Assembly (NCBI GenBank): GCA_050014015.1 | Contig: JBEKEC010000019.1 | Location: forward strand, 1 to 64,000 | From: PALSA-1353 sp050014015 | GTDB lineage: Bacteria; Planctomycetota; Phycisphaerae; Tepidisphaerales; Tepidisphaeraceae | Direction of reading: 5' to 3' | DNA: 64,000 bases | Shown: positions 35,301 through 43,582 of the stretch, piece by piece | Position numbering within the stretch: position 1 is the first letter of the stretch | How the letters are laid out: each line of letters begins with the position of its first letter | The notes under the pieces: generated by a model | Database searches by the model: none | What the model was told of the DNA's origin: nothing | What the model saw: only the letters and a program-made list of their open reading frames with translations | Made by a program: the position numbers and the translations under genes

Positions 35301-36425
35301 CTAATGGTAATTCATCAATTCTTGGCCGGCTCCAGTCTCGATGAACACGTCCATCTGCTGACCTACGTAGATCGGCCTATCGCCGGGGTCGAATACGTAT
35401 AGTACCTGCAAAACGCGCGTGTCCACTCGTTCGGTGCTGTCGCCGGTCAGTGATTTCTTGGGGATCACCAACGGTTCGATGCGATGGAATTTCAATTCAC
35501 AGGCGATGCCGCGGTTGCCGCGCAAATAGGCGACCGCCCGCGATTTGGCGGTCGGATCGCGCCCAACGCGCCAGGCGTCGTTCTCGTCCACGTCCGTCCG
35601 CACCACCAGCTTGTGCACGTCGCCGATCAACATCAGCGGCGTCGCCAGTTCCCCCGCCGGCGCGTACTCCCCCACGTGCAGCTTCACTTGCAGCACCTGC
35701 CCGTCCACCGGCGCCGTCACCGTCAGCCGATCGATCGATATCAGATCGCTTTTCACCTGCATTTGCGCCGCCAGCAGATTCGCCCCGGCGCTTTCGACGT
35801 CGGCCAAGGCAACCTTCAAATCCTCGTCCCACGAGCCGGCCTTCAGGAGGACCAGGTTCGCCTTCGATTCGGCCAGATGTGCCTGAGCGATTTCAACCGC
35901 GTGCCGGCGACGGTCCAGATCGTCCCGGCTGAAGGCGCGCGGGTCGGACACGCTCTGAAGCGTTCGCAGTTGATCCTGCGCGTCTTGCAGGGTGTGAAGA
36001 TCGGCTTGAACGCGGGCCTCGGCGGGGGGGACCTCCTCGGGGCGAGGCATCTCCTTCAACCGGTCGTATTTCGCCTGCGCCGACGCCAGCATCGATTGCT
36101 GGACCGCCGCGGCCGCTCGCCTCGTCGCCAAATCCGCCTGAAGATCGCGGTCGTCGATCAGCCAGAGCGGCTGGCCTTTCCTGACGTTGTCCCCCACCTT
36201 CACGAAAATCTGTTCCACCACCCCGGGCACAACCGTCCCCACTTGGATGTTCTCGCTGAATGCCTCGACAATCCCCGCGCCCGCGACGTAATTGGCGAAG
36301 GGCGCGCGGCTGGGCTCCGCCGCCGGCGTCGCCGCCGGCGACGGGTGGCTTCCACCCACCACCGTGTACGCGGCAAACATAACTCCCGCGATGGCCAGAA
36401 CCGGCAGAAACATTTTGCGAATCAT
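35301..36425 (-). CDS. HlyD/DevB-type membrane fusion protein
   Basis: 374 residues. An N-terminal membrane anchor (residues 5-20) is followed by a lipoyl/barrel-sandwich part (VPGVVEQIFVKVGDNVRKGQ), a coiled-coil (about residues 95-200, rich in Ala/Gln/Asp), a second lipoyl half (VTAPVDGQVLQVKLHVGEYA) and a beta-barrel. It connects the inner-membrane ABC exporter with the OMF. DevB-like proteins work with DevC and DevA in glycolipid or drug export. Confidence 0.9.
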   Translation of the reverse strand: MIRKMFLPVLAIAGVMFAAYTVVGGSHPSPAATPAAEPSRAPFANYVAGAGIVEAFSENIQVGTVVPGVVEQIFVKVGDNVRKGQPLWLIDDRDLQADLATRRAAAAVQQSMLASAQAKYDRLKEMPRPEEVPPAEARVQADLHTLQDAQDQLRTLQSVSDPRAFSRDDLDRRRHAVEIAQAHLAESKANLVLLKAGSWDEDLKVALADVESAGANLLAAQMQVKSDLISIDRLTVTAPVDGQVLQVKLHVGEYAPAGELATPLMLIGDVHKLVVRTDVDENDAWRVGRDPTAKSRAVAYLRGNRGIACELKFHRIEPLVIPKKSLTGDSTERVDTRVLQVLYVFDPGDRPIYVGQQMDVFIETGAGQELMNYH

Positions 36426-36445
36426 GACAACTCCCGTTACGCCGA

Positions 36446-37195
36446 TCAGTTGTTCAATTCCTCGGCCGAATCGACCACGCGTTGAACCGTGCCATCGTCC
36501 ATCTGCGCGATGCGATCCGCAAACTCAAAAATCCGCGCGTCGTGCGTCACGATCACCAGCGATCGCCCGCTCCGCATCGCCACCGAGCGCAGCATCTCCA
36601 TGATCTGATGGCCGGTTTCGTGGTCCAGCGCGCTGGTCGGCTCGTCGCAAACGATGATCTTCGGATCGTGGACGAGCGCCCGGGCGATGGCCACGCGCTG
36701 CTGCTGGCCTCCGGAAAGTTCACTCGGCATCGCGCCGTGCCGTGCGCCAAGTCCCACGCGATCGAGGATTTCCCTGGCCTTGGCGATCGCCTTGGCGCGA
36801 GGTATCTGGTGGATGAGCAGCGGGACGGCGACGTTTTCCGCGGCCGATAGCGTGGGCAAAAGGTTGAACGCCTGGAACACAAACCCGACCGTCCGCCCGC
36901 GCAGCCGCGTCTTTTCCCGCTGCGGCATCAACTTGAAATCGTGACCGAAAACGCTGCACCGGCCCTCGTCCTGATCGAGAATCCCCGCGATGCAACTGAT
37001 CAGCGTCGTCTTGCCGCATCCCGACGGCCCGACCAGCATCAGCAGCTCGCCCGTTCTCACGTCCAGGTCGATTCCACGCAGCGCCGTCACCTTCGCCGCC
37101 CCCGCGCCGTAGGATTTCGTCACGCCCCGGCAATGCACCGCCAATTCCGGCGGATGCGGGATGACGGATTGATACTCTTGAATGGTTGAAGTCAT
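36446..37195 (-). CDS. DevA/MacB-type exporter ATPase
   Basis: 249 residues from the ATG at 37195; a longer open frame upstream is antisense to the permease gene and was not used. Walker A is GPSGCGKTT, the signature is LSGGQQQRV, Walker B is IIVCDEP, and the H-loop is VIVTHDARI. LPTLSAAENVAVPL marks the MacB/LolD/DevA class. It lies 2 bp after the permease stop. Confidence 0.92.
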   Translation of the reverse strand: MTSTIQEYQSVIPHPPELAVHCRGVTKSYGAGAAKVTALRGIDLDVRTGELLMLVGPSGCGKTTLISCIAGILDQDEGRCSVFGHDFKLMPQREKTRLRGRTVGFVFQAFNLLPTLSAAENVAVPLLIHQIPRAKAIAKAREILDRVGLGARHGAMPSELSGGQQQRVAIARALVHDPKIIVCDEPTSALDHETGHQIMEMLRSVAMRSGRSLVIVTHDARIFEFADRIAQMDDGTVQRVVDSAEELNN

Positions 37196-37197
37196 TG

Positions 37198-38349
37198 CTA
37201 TCCCTTGAACACCACCGCCGGGTCCAGCCGAAGCACGCGCACCAGGCTGAAAATCGCCGCCGCCACGCAGCAGAGGAGGATGGCGACGGCGCCGATCACC
37301 GGAATCTGCCAGGGCATTTCGAATGCCACGCCGATTTTCGAAAAGACGAATCCGGTGAATGCCGCTCCGCCGACGCCGATGCCGTAACCAATCCCGCCCA
37401 CCCATGCCGCCTGCAGACCGACCATTTTGATGATCGCCAGATTCCCCGCCCCCATCGCCTTGAGGGTGGCGAAATGTTTCATGTTGTCCAGCATGAACGT
37501 GTAGAGCGTTTGTCCGCTGACCAGAACTCCGATCAGAAATCCCAGCCCGATCGTGATCCCGAAGTTCACCAGGATGCCCGTTTTCTTCAGCACGTAATCC
37601 ATCGTCATCGCGGCGAATTGATCGCCAGTCACGGCCTTCAACCCCGGAATGCGTCCGATTCGCCCGGCGACTTCGGAAATGCTCGATCCGGGCCTGACCT
37701 TCACCAGAACGTACGTCGTGGTGCGCCGCTCCGAAGGGGCCATCGCCAGCGCGCGGCTGAACGTCGTATAAAAAACCGGGTCCCAAAAGAACTCCGGCGT
37801 CGCCCGATAGGCGCCGGCCACGATGGCCTCGTTGTCGTTGATCGCGATGCTGTCGCCCACTCGCAGCGGCCGCGGAGGATTGGCGCGCTTCAGCAGCAGC
37901 CCATCGCCGGCCTGGTCGGCATTGATGAATACCGCCCGGTCGCGGCGAAGGCCGTCGGTGCGGCCCTCGACCATTCGCGCCGGCGCGCCGATCAACGTCG
38001 CGTCGTCCACCCCGATCACGCGCGCGGACAACGCCGTTCCATCCGGCAACCGGCATTTCAGATATCCCTTGTACATCGGCACCGCCCACAGCACGCCGCT
38101 CACGCCTCGCACCCGATCCAACGCCGTATCCAAAATGTCCTTGTTCGCTTCGGTGAAATCGGCCTGATCGTCCATCACCCACAGATCGCAGCATCGCTCA
38201 TCGTGAATCCATGACCCCGTGCGCAGCGCGTAACCGCAGAAGATCGAAGCCTGTTGAGTCACCAGCAGGGCCGCGAACGCCAGACCGGCCACCAGGCTCA
38301 GATATTTCAGCCGATCCCCCACCAGCATTCTCATCGCCAGGAAATTCAT
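37198..38349 (-). CDS. DevC/FtsX-type ABC exporter permease
   Basis: 383 residues from ATG 38349, whose ATGA overlaps the TetR stop. The first TM segment (LSLVAGLAFAALLVTQQA) is followed by a large periplasmic domain (~residues 45-255) and three C-terminal TM segments: the FtsX/MacB layout. LYTFMLDNMKHFATLKAMGA is the FtsX coupling region before TM3. It is the DevC-like inner-membrane component; the substrate is unknown. Confidence 0.9.
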   Translation of the reverse strand: MNFLAMRMLVGDRLKYLSLVAGLAFAALLVTQQASIFCGYALRTGSWIHDERCCDLWVMDDQADFTEANKDILDTALDRVRGVSGVLWAVPMYKGYLKCRLPDGTALSARVIGVDDATLIGAPARMVEGRTDGLRRDRAVFINADQAGDGLLLKRANPPRPLRVGDSIAINDNEAIVAGAYRATPEFFWDPVFYTTFSRALAMAPSERRTTTYVLVKVRPGSSISEVAGRIGRIPGLKAVTGDQFAAMTMDYVLKKTGILVNFGITIGLGFLIGVLVSGQTLYTFMLDNMKHFATLKAMGAGNLAIIKMVGLQAAWVGGIGYGIGVGGAAFTGFVFSKIGVAFEMPWQIPVIGAVAILLCCVAAAIFSLVRVLRLDPAVVFKG

Positions 38350-38993
38350 TGGCGTCTCGCTTCCGATCCCTCGGTCAATCCGCGTATCACGGCGTCGATC
38401 ATCAATTGAATTCGCCGCTCGAATGGCCGCCATTCAAGCCACGGATCGTTGGCCTTGGTGATGTGCAATGAAACGATGCCATGCACCATGGCCCACAGCA
38501 CCTGCGAAATCATGTCCGCATCCGTCAACCCGATCCGAAACCGCCCGGCCGCGATGGCTTCCGTCACCGTTTGCTTGAGAAAGGCATATCCATCCTCATC
38601 CGGATTTCCCTTCTTGCACAGTTCCTCTGCGTTGAGCCGTTTGCCGTGGAAGGGCGTCATAAACATCAGGCGATAGTGGTTTGGATGTTCAATGCCGAAG
38701 CGGCCATAGGCCAGACCGATCTGTTCGATCCGCTTGATCGGATCGGCGACGTTGGCGATCTCGACGAAGGTTCGCGCCAATGCCCCGAAATCCTCCGTGC
38801 AAATCTCGTGAAGCAACGTGTCCTTGTCCGCGAAGTATTGGTAAATTATCGTTGGAGAATACTCGACCGCATCGGCAATCTTTCGCATGGAGACCGCTTC
38901 GACTCCCTCCGCTGCGAAGAGGTCCCTGGCCGCGTCCAGTATCTTGGCACGAACCTCATCCCGCTCACGCTGTCGCCGTTCCTTTAATCCCAT
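38346..38993 (-). CDS. TetR-family regulator of the exporter operon
   Basis: 215 residues. The HTH lies in ILDAARDLFAAEGVEAVSM, KIADAVEYSPTIIYQYF. The C-terminal half (GIEHPNHYRLMFMTP) fits the WHG-type ligand domain. It is the first gene of a five-gene exporter operon and overlaps the permease by 4 bp (ATGA). A palindrome overlapping its own promoter (38995-39019) suggests autorepression. The inducer is unknown. Confidence 0.9.
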   Translation of the reverse strand: MGLKERRQRERDEVRAKILDAARDLFAAEGVEAVSMRKIADAVEYSPTIIYQYFADKDTLLHEICTEDFGALARTFVEIANVADPIKRIEQIGLAYGRFGIEHPNHYRLMFMTPFHGKRLNAEELCKKGNPDEDGYAFLKQTVTEAIAAGRFRIGLTDADMISQVLWAMVHGIVSLHITKANDPWLEWRPFERRIQLMIDAVIRGLTEGSEARRQ

Positions 38994-38994
38994 A

Positions 38995-39019
38995 ACGACG
39001 TTATAATAAATAACGGCGT
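38995..39019. promoter_or_regulatory. TetR operator palindrome
   Basis: Imperfect inverted repeat: arms ACGACGTTAT and ATAACGGCGT around AATAA, 9 of 10 positions pairing. It covers the -10 box of the exporter promoter, 2 bp before the TetR start codon. Confidence 0.6.
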
Positions 39020-39031
39020 AATCTTTGTCAA
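39003..39031 (-). promoter_or_regulatory. promoter of the TetR-exporter operon
   Basis: Minus strand: -35 TTGACA (39031-39026), a 17-bp spacer and -10 TATTAT (39008-39003). The leader is very short because TetR starts at 38993. Confidence 0.65.
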
Positions 39032-39071
39032 CTGTGTTTTTGATAAATTGCCGATGAGCGTATGGTTACGG

Positions 39072-39719
39072 CTACGTTTTTCGGTAACGATCCGCGATCG
39101 CTCGCAGGCCGCCCAGCGAAAACCGCGTCACATGGTCGGCCAGCTCTTCAACGTGTTGGTCCAGGTCGGCGTAAATCGGGCTAAGCCCCTTTAACACCGG
39201 CCTGGCAAAGTGGTAATGCATCATCTGTCCCACCACGCTGACGGAACATTTGGCGATGACGCGCGGCGGAAGCTCGCCGACGATTTCGCGGATGATTGCC
39301 TGAAGCATCGCCTCCCTCGGTCGAATTTGATCCTCGACGAACGATTGGAACACGCCGGTCGGCTCGCTCATCTCCCGGGCCATCAGCCGCCCGCTCCATG
39401 ACGGCCGGCCGGGACCGAGCAGACTTTTCAGGAATTGCCGGATAAATCCGCGGAGCCGATCCTCGGCGGACCCGCCGGCGCCGGTGTCGGGAGGTCCGGA
39501 CCCCTCATCGGCTTGCAGTCTCAAATATGCGAACACCGCTGCGTAGAGCCTTTGTTTATCGCCAAAGTGGTAATTCACCGCCGCGATGTTGGCCTGCGCC
39601 TTTCGGCAAATCTCGCGAATGGTGGCATCGGCGAACCCCTTCAGTGCGAAGACCTCTCCCGCCGCGTCCAATAATCGCCCGCGTGTTTCGACGGAATGGT
39701 CGTGTGCCGCCTCAGACAT
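39072..39719 (-). CDS. TetR-family regulator, CecR/YbiH-like
   Basis: 215 residues. HTH: LLDAAGEVFALKGFADATI, then EICRKAQANIAAVNYHFGDK, matching the CecR-type N-terminus (AAVNYHFGDKQRLYAAVF). The C-terminal domain (GRPSWSGRLMAREMSEPT, then IIREIVGE) is CecR-like. CecR controls efflux genes in Enterobacteria; the target here may be the adjacent exporter or itself. A perfect palindrome lies 18 bp upstream. Confidence 0.88.
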   Translation of the reverse strand: MSEAAHDHSVETRGRLLDAAGEVFALKGFADATIREICRKAQANIAAVNYHFGDKQRLYAAVFAYLRLQADEGSGPPDTGAGGSAEDRLRGFIRQFLKSLLGPGRPSWSGRLMAREMSEPTGVFQSFVEDQIRPREAMLQAIIREIVGELPPRVIAKCSVSVVGQMMHYHFARPVLKGLSPIYADLDQHVEELADHVTRFSLGGLRAIADRYRKT

Positions 39720-39736
39720 TTGCTTAAATCTATTAT

Positions 39737-39754
39737 TTCAAACATTAGTTTGAA
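39737..39754. promoter_or_regulatory. operator palindrome before CecR-like gene
   Basis: Perfect inverted repeat TTCAAAC, ATTA, GTTTGAA, 18 bp upstream of the start codon of the CecR-like regulator; likely its autorepression site. Confidence 0.55.
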
Positions 39755-39797
39755 TTCAAGCGCGAAGATGAAAAAATGCAAAACACCGCACGGTCAA

Positions 39798-39818
39798 ACC
39801 CGCGGGGCTATCCCGCGG
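39798..39818 (-). terminator. possible terminator of the deoxysugar operon
   Basis: CCCGCGGG, GCTAT, CCCGCGGG hairpin, 23 bp beyond the SDR gene stop on the minus strand. A T-rich stretch follows only about 20 bp later, so it is not a classic terminator. Confidence 0.3.
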
Positions 39819-39840
39819 GCCCTCGAACGCTAAAAGTGCA

Positions 39841-40722
39841 TTATGTTGCCCCGATGAGCGTCCCCAAACCCTGCCGAAGCGTATATCCCGGCACGAAGCC
39901 GATCGACCGAAGCTTGCCGACATCGGCCGTCAAAACCTCGGGATTGTCCGGCGTGGCCGGGGAATCCTGAATCTCCAGCAGCGATTCGGCTCCCGCCAGT
40001 TCGGCGAGAATTTTGGCGACATCGCCCAGCTTGGTCGGTTCCCCGGACGCGACGTTGATGACGCCCTGAACGGGGCTGTGGAGGATGGCGGCAAATGCCC
40101 GGCCGACGTCCTGGACGTGCAGGAAATCGCGAACGTGCGAGCCGTTCCGCACGATCGCCGGCCGCTTGCTCAGCAGCGGATTCAGGACCGACGGAATAAA
40201 CCGCCGGGCGTCCTCGCCGGGACCGTACAGAAAGAATATCCGTGCCCATGCGACGCTCACCTGCGGCAGGCGCGCGATCGCTTCGATGTTCTGCCGCAGG
40301 TTGTTCTTGCAAATCCCGTAGAGCGTCGCGGGATTGCTGGGTGTCGAATCCTCGCGCAAGTGGGAATGCGTCCAGTCATACTCCGCGCAGGTGCCGGCGA
40401 ATACCGCCCGCTCGCCGCCGTGGGCCGTGAACGATCGGAACAGCTTCTCCGATGCCGTAAGCCAATCCAGATTCAACGGTGAATTCCAGAATTTCCGGTG
40501 CTCGGCGTACCAGGCCAGATGCACCAGATGCGTCGGCTTGATGCGCGAGATCAGCTCGTCCACCCTGGGTTCGTCGAGCAGATCGACCCGATGCGAAACT
40601 GCGTCCGAGGATGGCGAACCAGCCAGGTCGGCGGCGTGAACTTCGTCGCCACGCCCCAGCAGTTCGGAAACGACCTGACGGCCGATGAAGCCGCCGGCGC
40701 CGGTGACCAATACGCGGTTCAT
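39841..40722 (-). CDS. NAD-dependent epimerase/dehydratase (extended SDR)
   Basis: 293 residues. N-terminal GAGGFIG Rossmann motif, active-site region with TLYGICKNNL (YxxxK), and HVRDFLHVQDVGRAF typical of nucleotide-sugar epimerases and reductases. It is the last gene of the CDP-deoxysugar cluster, so it likely reduces or epimerises the 4-keto sugar made by RfbG. Confidence 0.85.
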   Translation of the reverse strand: MNRVLVTGAGGFIGRQVVSELLGRGDEVHAADLAGSPSSDAVSHRVDLLDEPRVDELISRIKPTHLVHLAWYAEHRKFWNSPLNLDWLTASEKLFRSFTAHGGERAVFAGTCAEYDWTHSHLREDSTPSNPATLYGICKNNLRQNIEAIARLPQVSVAWARIFFLYGPGEDARRFIPSVLNPLLSKRPAIVRNGSHVRDFLHVQDVGRAFAAILHSPVQGVINVASGEPTKLGDVAKILAELAGAESLLEIQDSPATPDNPEVLTADVGKLRSIGFVPGYTLRQGLGTLIGAT

Positions 40723-40737
40723 TTTCGCCTCTTTTGC

Positions 40738-41268
40738 TCAGCCCCCGTAATCCGGATACGCCCCGTCACGCTCGGAAATGACGCGAACCTCCAGCGGCCA
40801 ACGGATCGCGAATGCCGGATCGTTGTATCGAACGCCCCTGGCGGCTTCGGCGGCGTACCACTGAAACATGTCGTAAAGCACTTCCGTGCCATCCGCCAGC
40901 GTCTGGAATCCGTGCGCGAATCCGGCGGGAATATACAAGGCGCGATGATTCTCCGCCGACAATTCCGCGGCAAACCATTGCCGATGGGTGGGCGAATCGC
41001 GCCGAAGATCGATGATCACGTCGTAAATCGCGCCCGCCGTGCAGCGAACCAGCTTGGGCTGGGCCATCGGCTCGATCTGGAAGTGCATGCCGCGCAGCGT
41101 CCCCGCTTTATGGTTGAACGAGACGTTGGACTGCACGATCTGCGTGCCAAGCCCCAGCTTCTCGAACTTCGAACGGTCGAACGAATAGCAGAAGAAGCCC
41201 CTATCGTCGCGGAACAGTTGCGAGTCGATGACGAACGCTCCGGATAATGGCGCCGGCTGAAGGTTCAT
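40738..41268 (-). CDS. dTDP-4-dehydrorhamnose 3,5-epimerase-like protein
   Basis: 176 residues, close to RfbC length. The active-site His is in LRGMHFQ, and the family pattern continues with GAIYDVIIDLRRDSPTH and YIPAGFAHGFQTL (second conserved His). It epimerises C3 and/or C5 of the 4-keto-6-deoxy sugar. In this cluster the substrate is likely CDP-linked because of RfbF/RfbG. Confidence 0.88.
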   Translation of the reverse strand: MNLQPAPLSGAFVIDSQLFRDDRGFFCYSFDRSKFEKLGLGTQIVQSNVSFNHKAGTLRGMHFQIEPMAQPKLVRCTAGAIYDVIIDLRRDSPTHRQWFAAELSAENHRALYIPAGFAHGFQTLADGTEVLYDMFQWYAAEAARGVRYNDPAFAIRWPLEVRVISERDGAYPDYGG

Positions 41269-41275
41269 GTTCTCC

Positions 41276-42508
41276 TCAGATCACCTCGGTCGCGGGAATG
41301 GCGACGACGAATTTTCCGCCCCATTGCCGGATGTGGCGCATCTGCTCCATGATCTCCTCCTTGAGGTTCCAGGGCAAAATCAGCAGATAGTCCGGCTTGG
41401 TCTGGGCCACCTTCTCCGGCGGGTGGATTGGAAGGTGGGTGCCGGGCAGGAATCGGCCCTGCTTGTGGGGCGAGCGATCCACGACGTAATCGATGAAATC
41501 CGCGCGCACCCCGCAATAGTTGAGCAGCGTGTTGCCCTTGGCGGCCGCCCCGTAGGCGGCGATGGTTTTACCGGCCGATTTCGCCTCCACCAGAAATCGC
41601 AAGAACGCCCGCTTGGTCTTTTTGATCCGCTCGTCAAAATGGCGGTAGGTGGCCAGATCCGCCAGGCCGGCCTTCCGCTCGGCATCTAGCATCGTCTCGA
41701 CGCGGCTTTCGATTTCGACGGAGAACTCGACGTGCGAAGCGAATATGCGAATCGATCCGCCATGGGTCGGCAGTTCCTCGACGTCGAAGATTTTAAGTCC
41801 GTGGGCCGCGAAGAGCCGCCGGACAAAATCGAAACTCAGATATGAAAAATGCTCGTGGTAGATCGTGTCGAATTGGTTTAAGCCGATCAGGCGAAGCAGA
41901 TGGGGAAATTCCATGGTGATGATTCCGCCGGGTGAAAGCAGGATTTTCATGCCGGCGACAAAATCGTTGATGTCCGGAACGTGCGCCAGGACGTTGTTGC
42001 CCAAAAGCAAATCGGGCCGAATCTTCTCTTTGACCAGTTTGGCCGCACAGGATTTTCCGAAGAACTCCACGCGGGTGGGAATCCCATGCTCCTCGACGGC
42101 GATCCTGGCGACATTGGCCGCCGGCTCGACGCCGAGGACGCCGATTCCCCGCCGCTTGAAGTATTGCAGCAGATATCCATCGTTGCTGGCGATTTCGATG
42201 ACCCGGGATTGCGCTCCGAATCCGAACCGCCGGCACGTCATCTCGACGTATACCTCGGCATGACGCAGCCAGCTTTCGGAATAACTCGAGAAATACGCGT
42301 AATCGCCGAATATCTGCTGTGGCGTTTCAAATTCCTCGAGCTGGACCAGCAGGCATTTTTCGCAAACCCAGGCATGAAGCGGATAGAACGGCTCCATCGC
42401 ATGGAGTTGATCGGCGGTGAGATACGAATTGCTCGGCGGGGACATCCCCAGATCGGCGAACGTCACCGACAATTTCGATCCGCAGAATCGGCAGCAACCG
42501 GATGGCAT
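41276..42508 (-). CDS. sugar C-methyltransferase (TylC3-like)
   Basis: 410 residues. N-terminal zinc-binding domain (CRFCGSKL … CEKCLL), then a SAM-binding domain (RVIEIASNDGYLLQYF), then a C-terminal region (GAAAKGNTLLNYCG, VDRSPHKQGRFLPG) typical of the Methyltransf_13/14 family. Members such as TylC3 add a methyl branch at C3 of 4-keto-deoxy-hexoses. In this cluster it would give a 3-C-methyl CDP-6-deoxyhexose. Confidence 0.88.
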   Translation of the reverse strand: MPSGCCRFCGSKLSVTFADLGMSPPSNSYLTADQLHAMEPFYPLHAWVCEKCLLVQLEEFETPQQIFGDYAYFSSYSESWLRHAEVYVEMTCRRFGFGAQSRVIEIASNDGYLLQYFKRRGIGVLGVEPAANVARIAVEEHGIPTRVEFFGKSCAAKLVKEKIRPDLLLGNNVLAHVPDINDFVAGMKILLSPGGIITMEFPHLLRLIGLNQFDTIYHEHFSYLSFDFVRRLFAAHGLKIFDVEELPTHGGSIRIFASHVEFSVEIESRVETMLDAERKAGLADLATYRHFDERIKKTKRAFLRFLVEAKSAGKTIAAYGAAAKGNTLLNYCGVRADFIDYVVDRSPHKQGRFLPGTHLPIHPPEKVAQTKPDYLLILPWNLKEEIMEQMRHIRQWGGKFVVAIPATEVI

Positions 42509-42517
42509 ATCAATCGG

Positions 42518-43582
42518 TCAACGATCCGGGAGTTGGAGAAACTCGTCGATCTGGTCCTGGGAAATCCGCCGGACGTTCTCGCCCCGATGCCAGGCTTTGT
42601 ACCATTGGGCGGTCCATTTCAACGCGGTGGGCAGATCGGTGTGCGGCCGCCACAGAAGTCGCTCCATGGCCTTGCCGGCATCGAGTTTCAGATACGCGGC
42701 TTCGTGGGGCTGCCGGCTGGGTGACGGCTCCCACGCCGCGCCGTCAGACCAATGCCCGGCCATCTGGTCGGCAATCCAGCGCACCGGCCGCGCCTCTTCG
42801 TTCATCGGGCCGAAGTTCCACGCCTCGGCAAAGGCGCGGCCCTCCTCCATCAGGTGTTCCATCAGATTCAGATACCCGCACAGGGGATCGAGCACGAATT
42901 GCCATGGCCGAACCGCATCGGGGTTGCGAATCACCGCTCGCTTCCCGGCCGCGAACGCCGTCAGCAAATCGGGGATCAATCGATCCCTGGACCAATCCCC
43001 TCCGCCGATGACGTTGCCCGCCCGCGCCGACGCGATCGCCGTCGTCGTCCCGTCGAAAAACGATCGCCGATACGCGCTGGTCGCCAACTCGGCACACGCT
43101 TTCGAACTGGAATATGGATCGTGCCCGCCCAGCGCGTCGGTTTCCAGATAGCCGCGCGCCGCTTCACGATTCTCGTAGCATTTGTCGGTTGTCACGACCA
43201 CCACCGCGCGCACGCCCTCGCCGGCCTGTCGAACCGCCTCCAGAAGGTTCACCGTGCCCAACAGGTTGGTCCCATAGGTTCCGACCGGATCGAGATAGCT
43301 TTGACGCACCAGCGACTGCGCGGCCAGGTGAATGACCATCTCCGCGCCCGATTGGCGAAGCGCTTCGGTCAACTTCGGCAAATCGCGCACGTCGGCGTTC
43401 TGCGTCTCGGCCAATTCATACGCGCTTGCCAGGTTGAAGAGGCTTGGATCGGTCGGCGGAGGCAGCGAATACCCGCGGACTTTGGCGCCGAGCCGGTCCA
43501 GGAGCAGGCAGAGCCACGCGCCTTTGAATCCCGTGTGCCCGGTGATGAAAACGGTTCGGCCTCGCCACCATGAAGGCGTCAT
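42518..43582 (-). CDS. rfbG: CDP-glucose 4,6-dehydratase
   Basis: 354 residues from ATG 43582, which overlaps the rfbF stop (ATGA); a longer open frame upstream is antisense to rfbF coding and was not used. It has GHTGFKGAWL (Rossmann loop), TTDKCYEN, DPYSSSKACAEL (YxxxK variant) and NVIGGGDWSRDRLIPD, all typical of RfbG. It converts CDP-glucose to CDP-4-keto-6-deoxyglucose. Confidence 0.93.
   Translation of the reverse strand: MTPSWWRGRTVFITGHTGFKGAWLCLLLDRLGAKVRGYSLPPPTDPSLFNLASAYELAETQNADVRDLPKLTEALRQSGAEMVIHLAAQSLVRQSYLDPVGTYGTNLLGTVNLLEAVRQAGEGVRAVVVVTTDKCYENREAARGYLETDALGGHDPYSSSKACAELATSAYRRSFFDGTTTAIASARAGNVIGGGDWSRDRLIPDLLTAFAAGKRAVIRNPDAVRPWQFVLDPLCGYLNLMEHLMEEGRAFAEAWNFGPMNEEARPVRWIADQMAGHWSDGAAWEPSPSRQPHEAAYLKLDAGKAMERLLWRPHTDLPTALKWTAQWYKAWHRGENVRRISQDQIDEFLQLPDR

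Noticed and set aside
36446..38194. Long ATPase start at 38194
   Set aside because: The extra N-terminal part is antisense-like Arg/Gly-rich sequence overlapping the permease gene; the true start is 37195.
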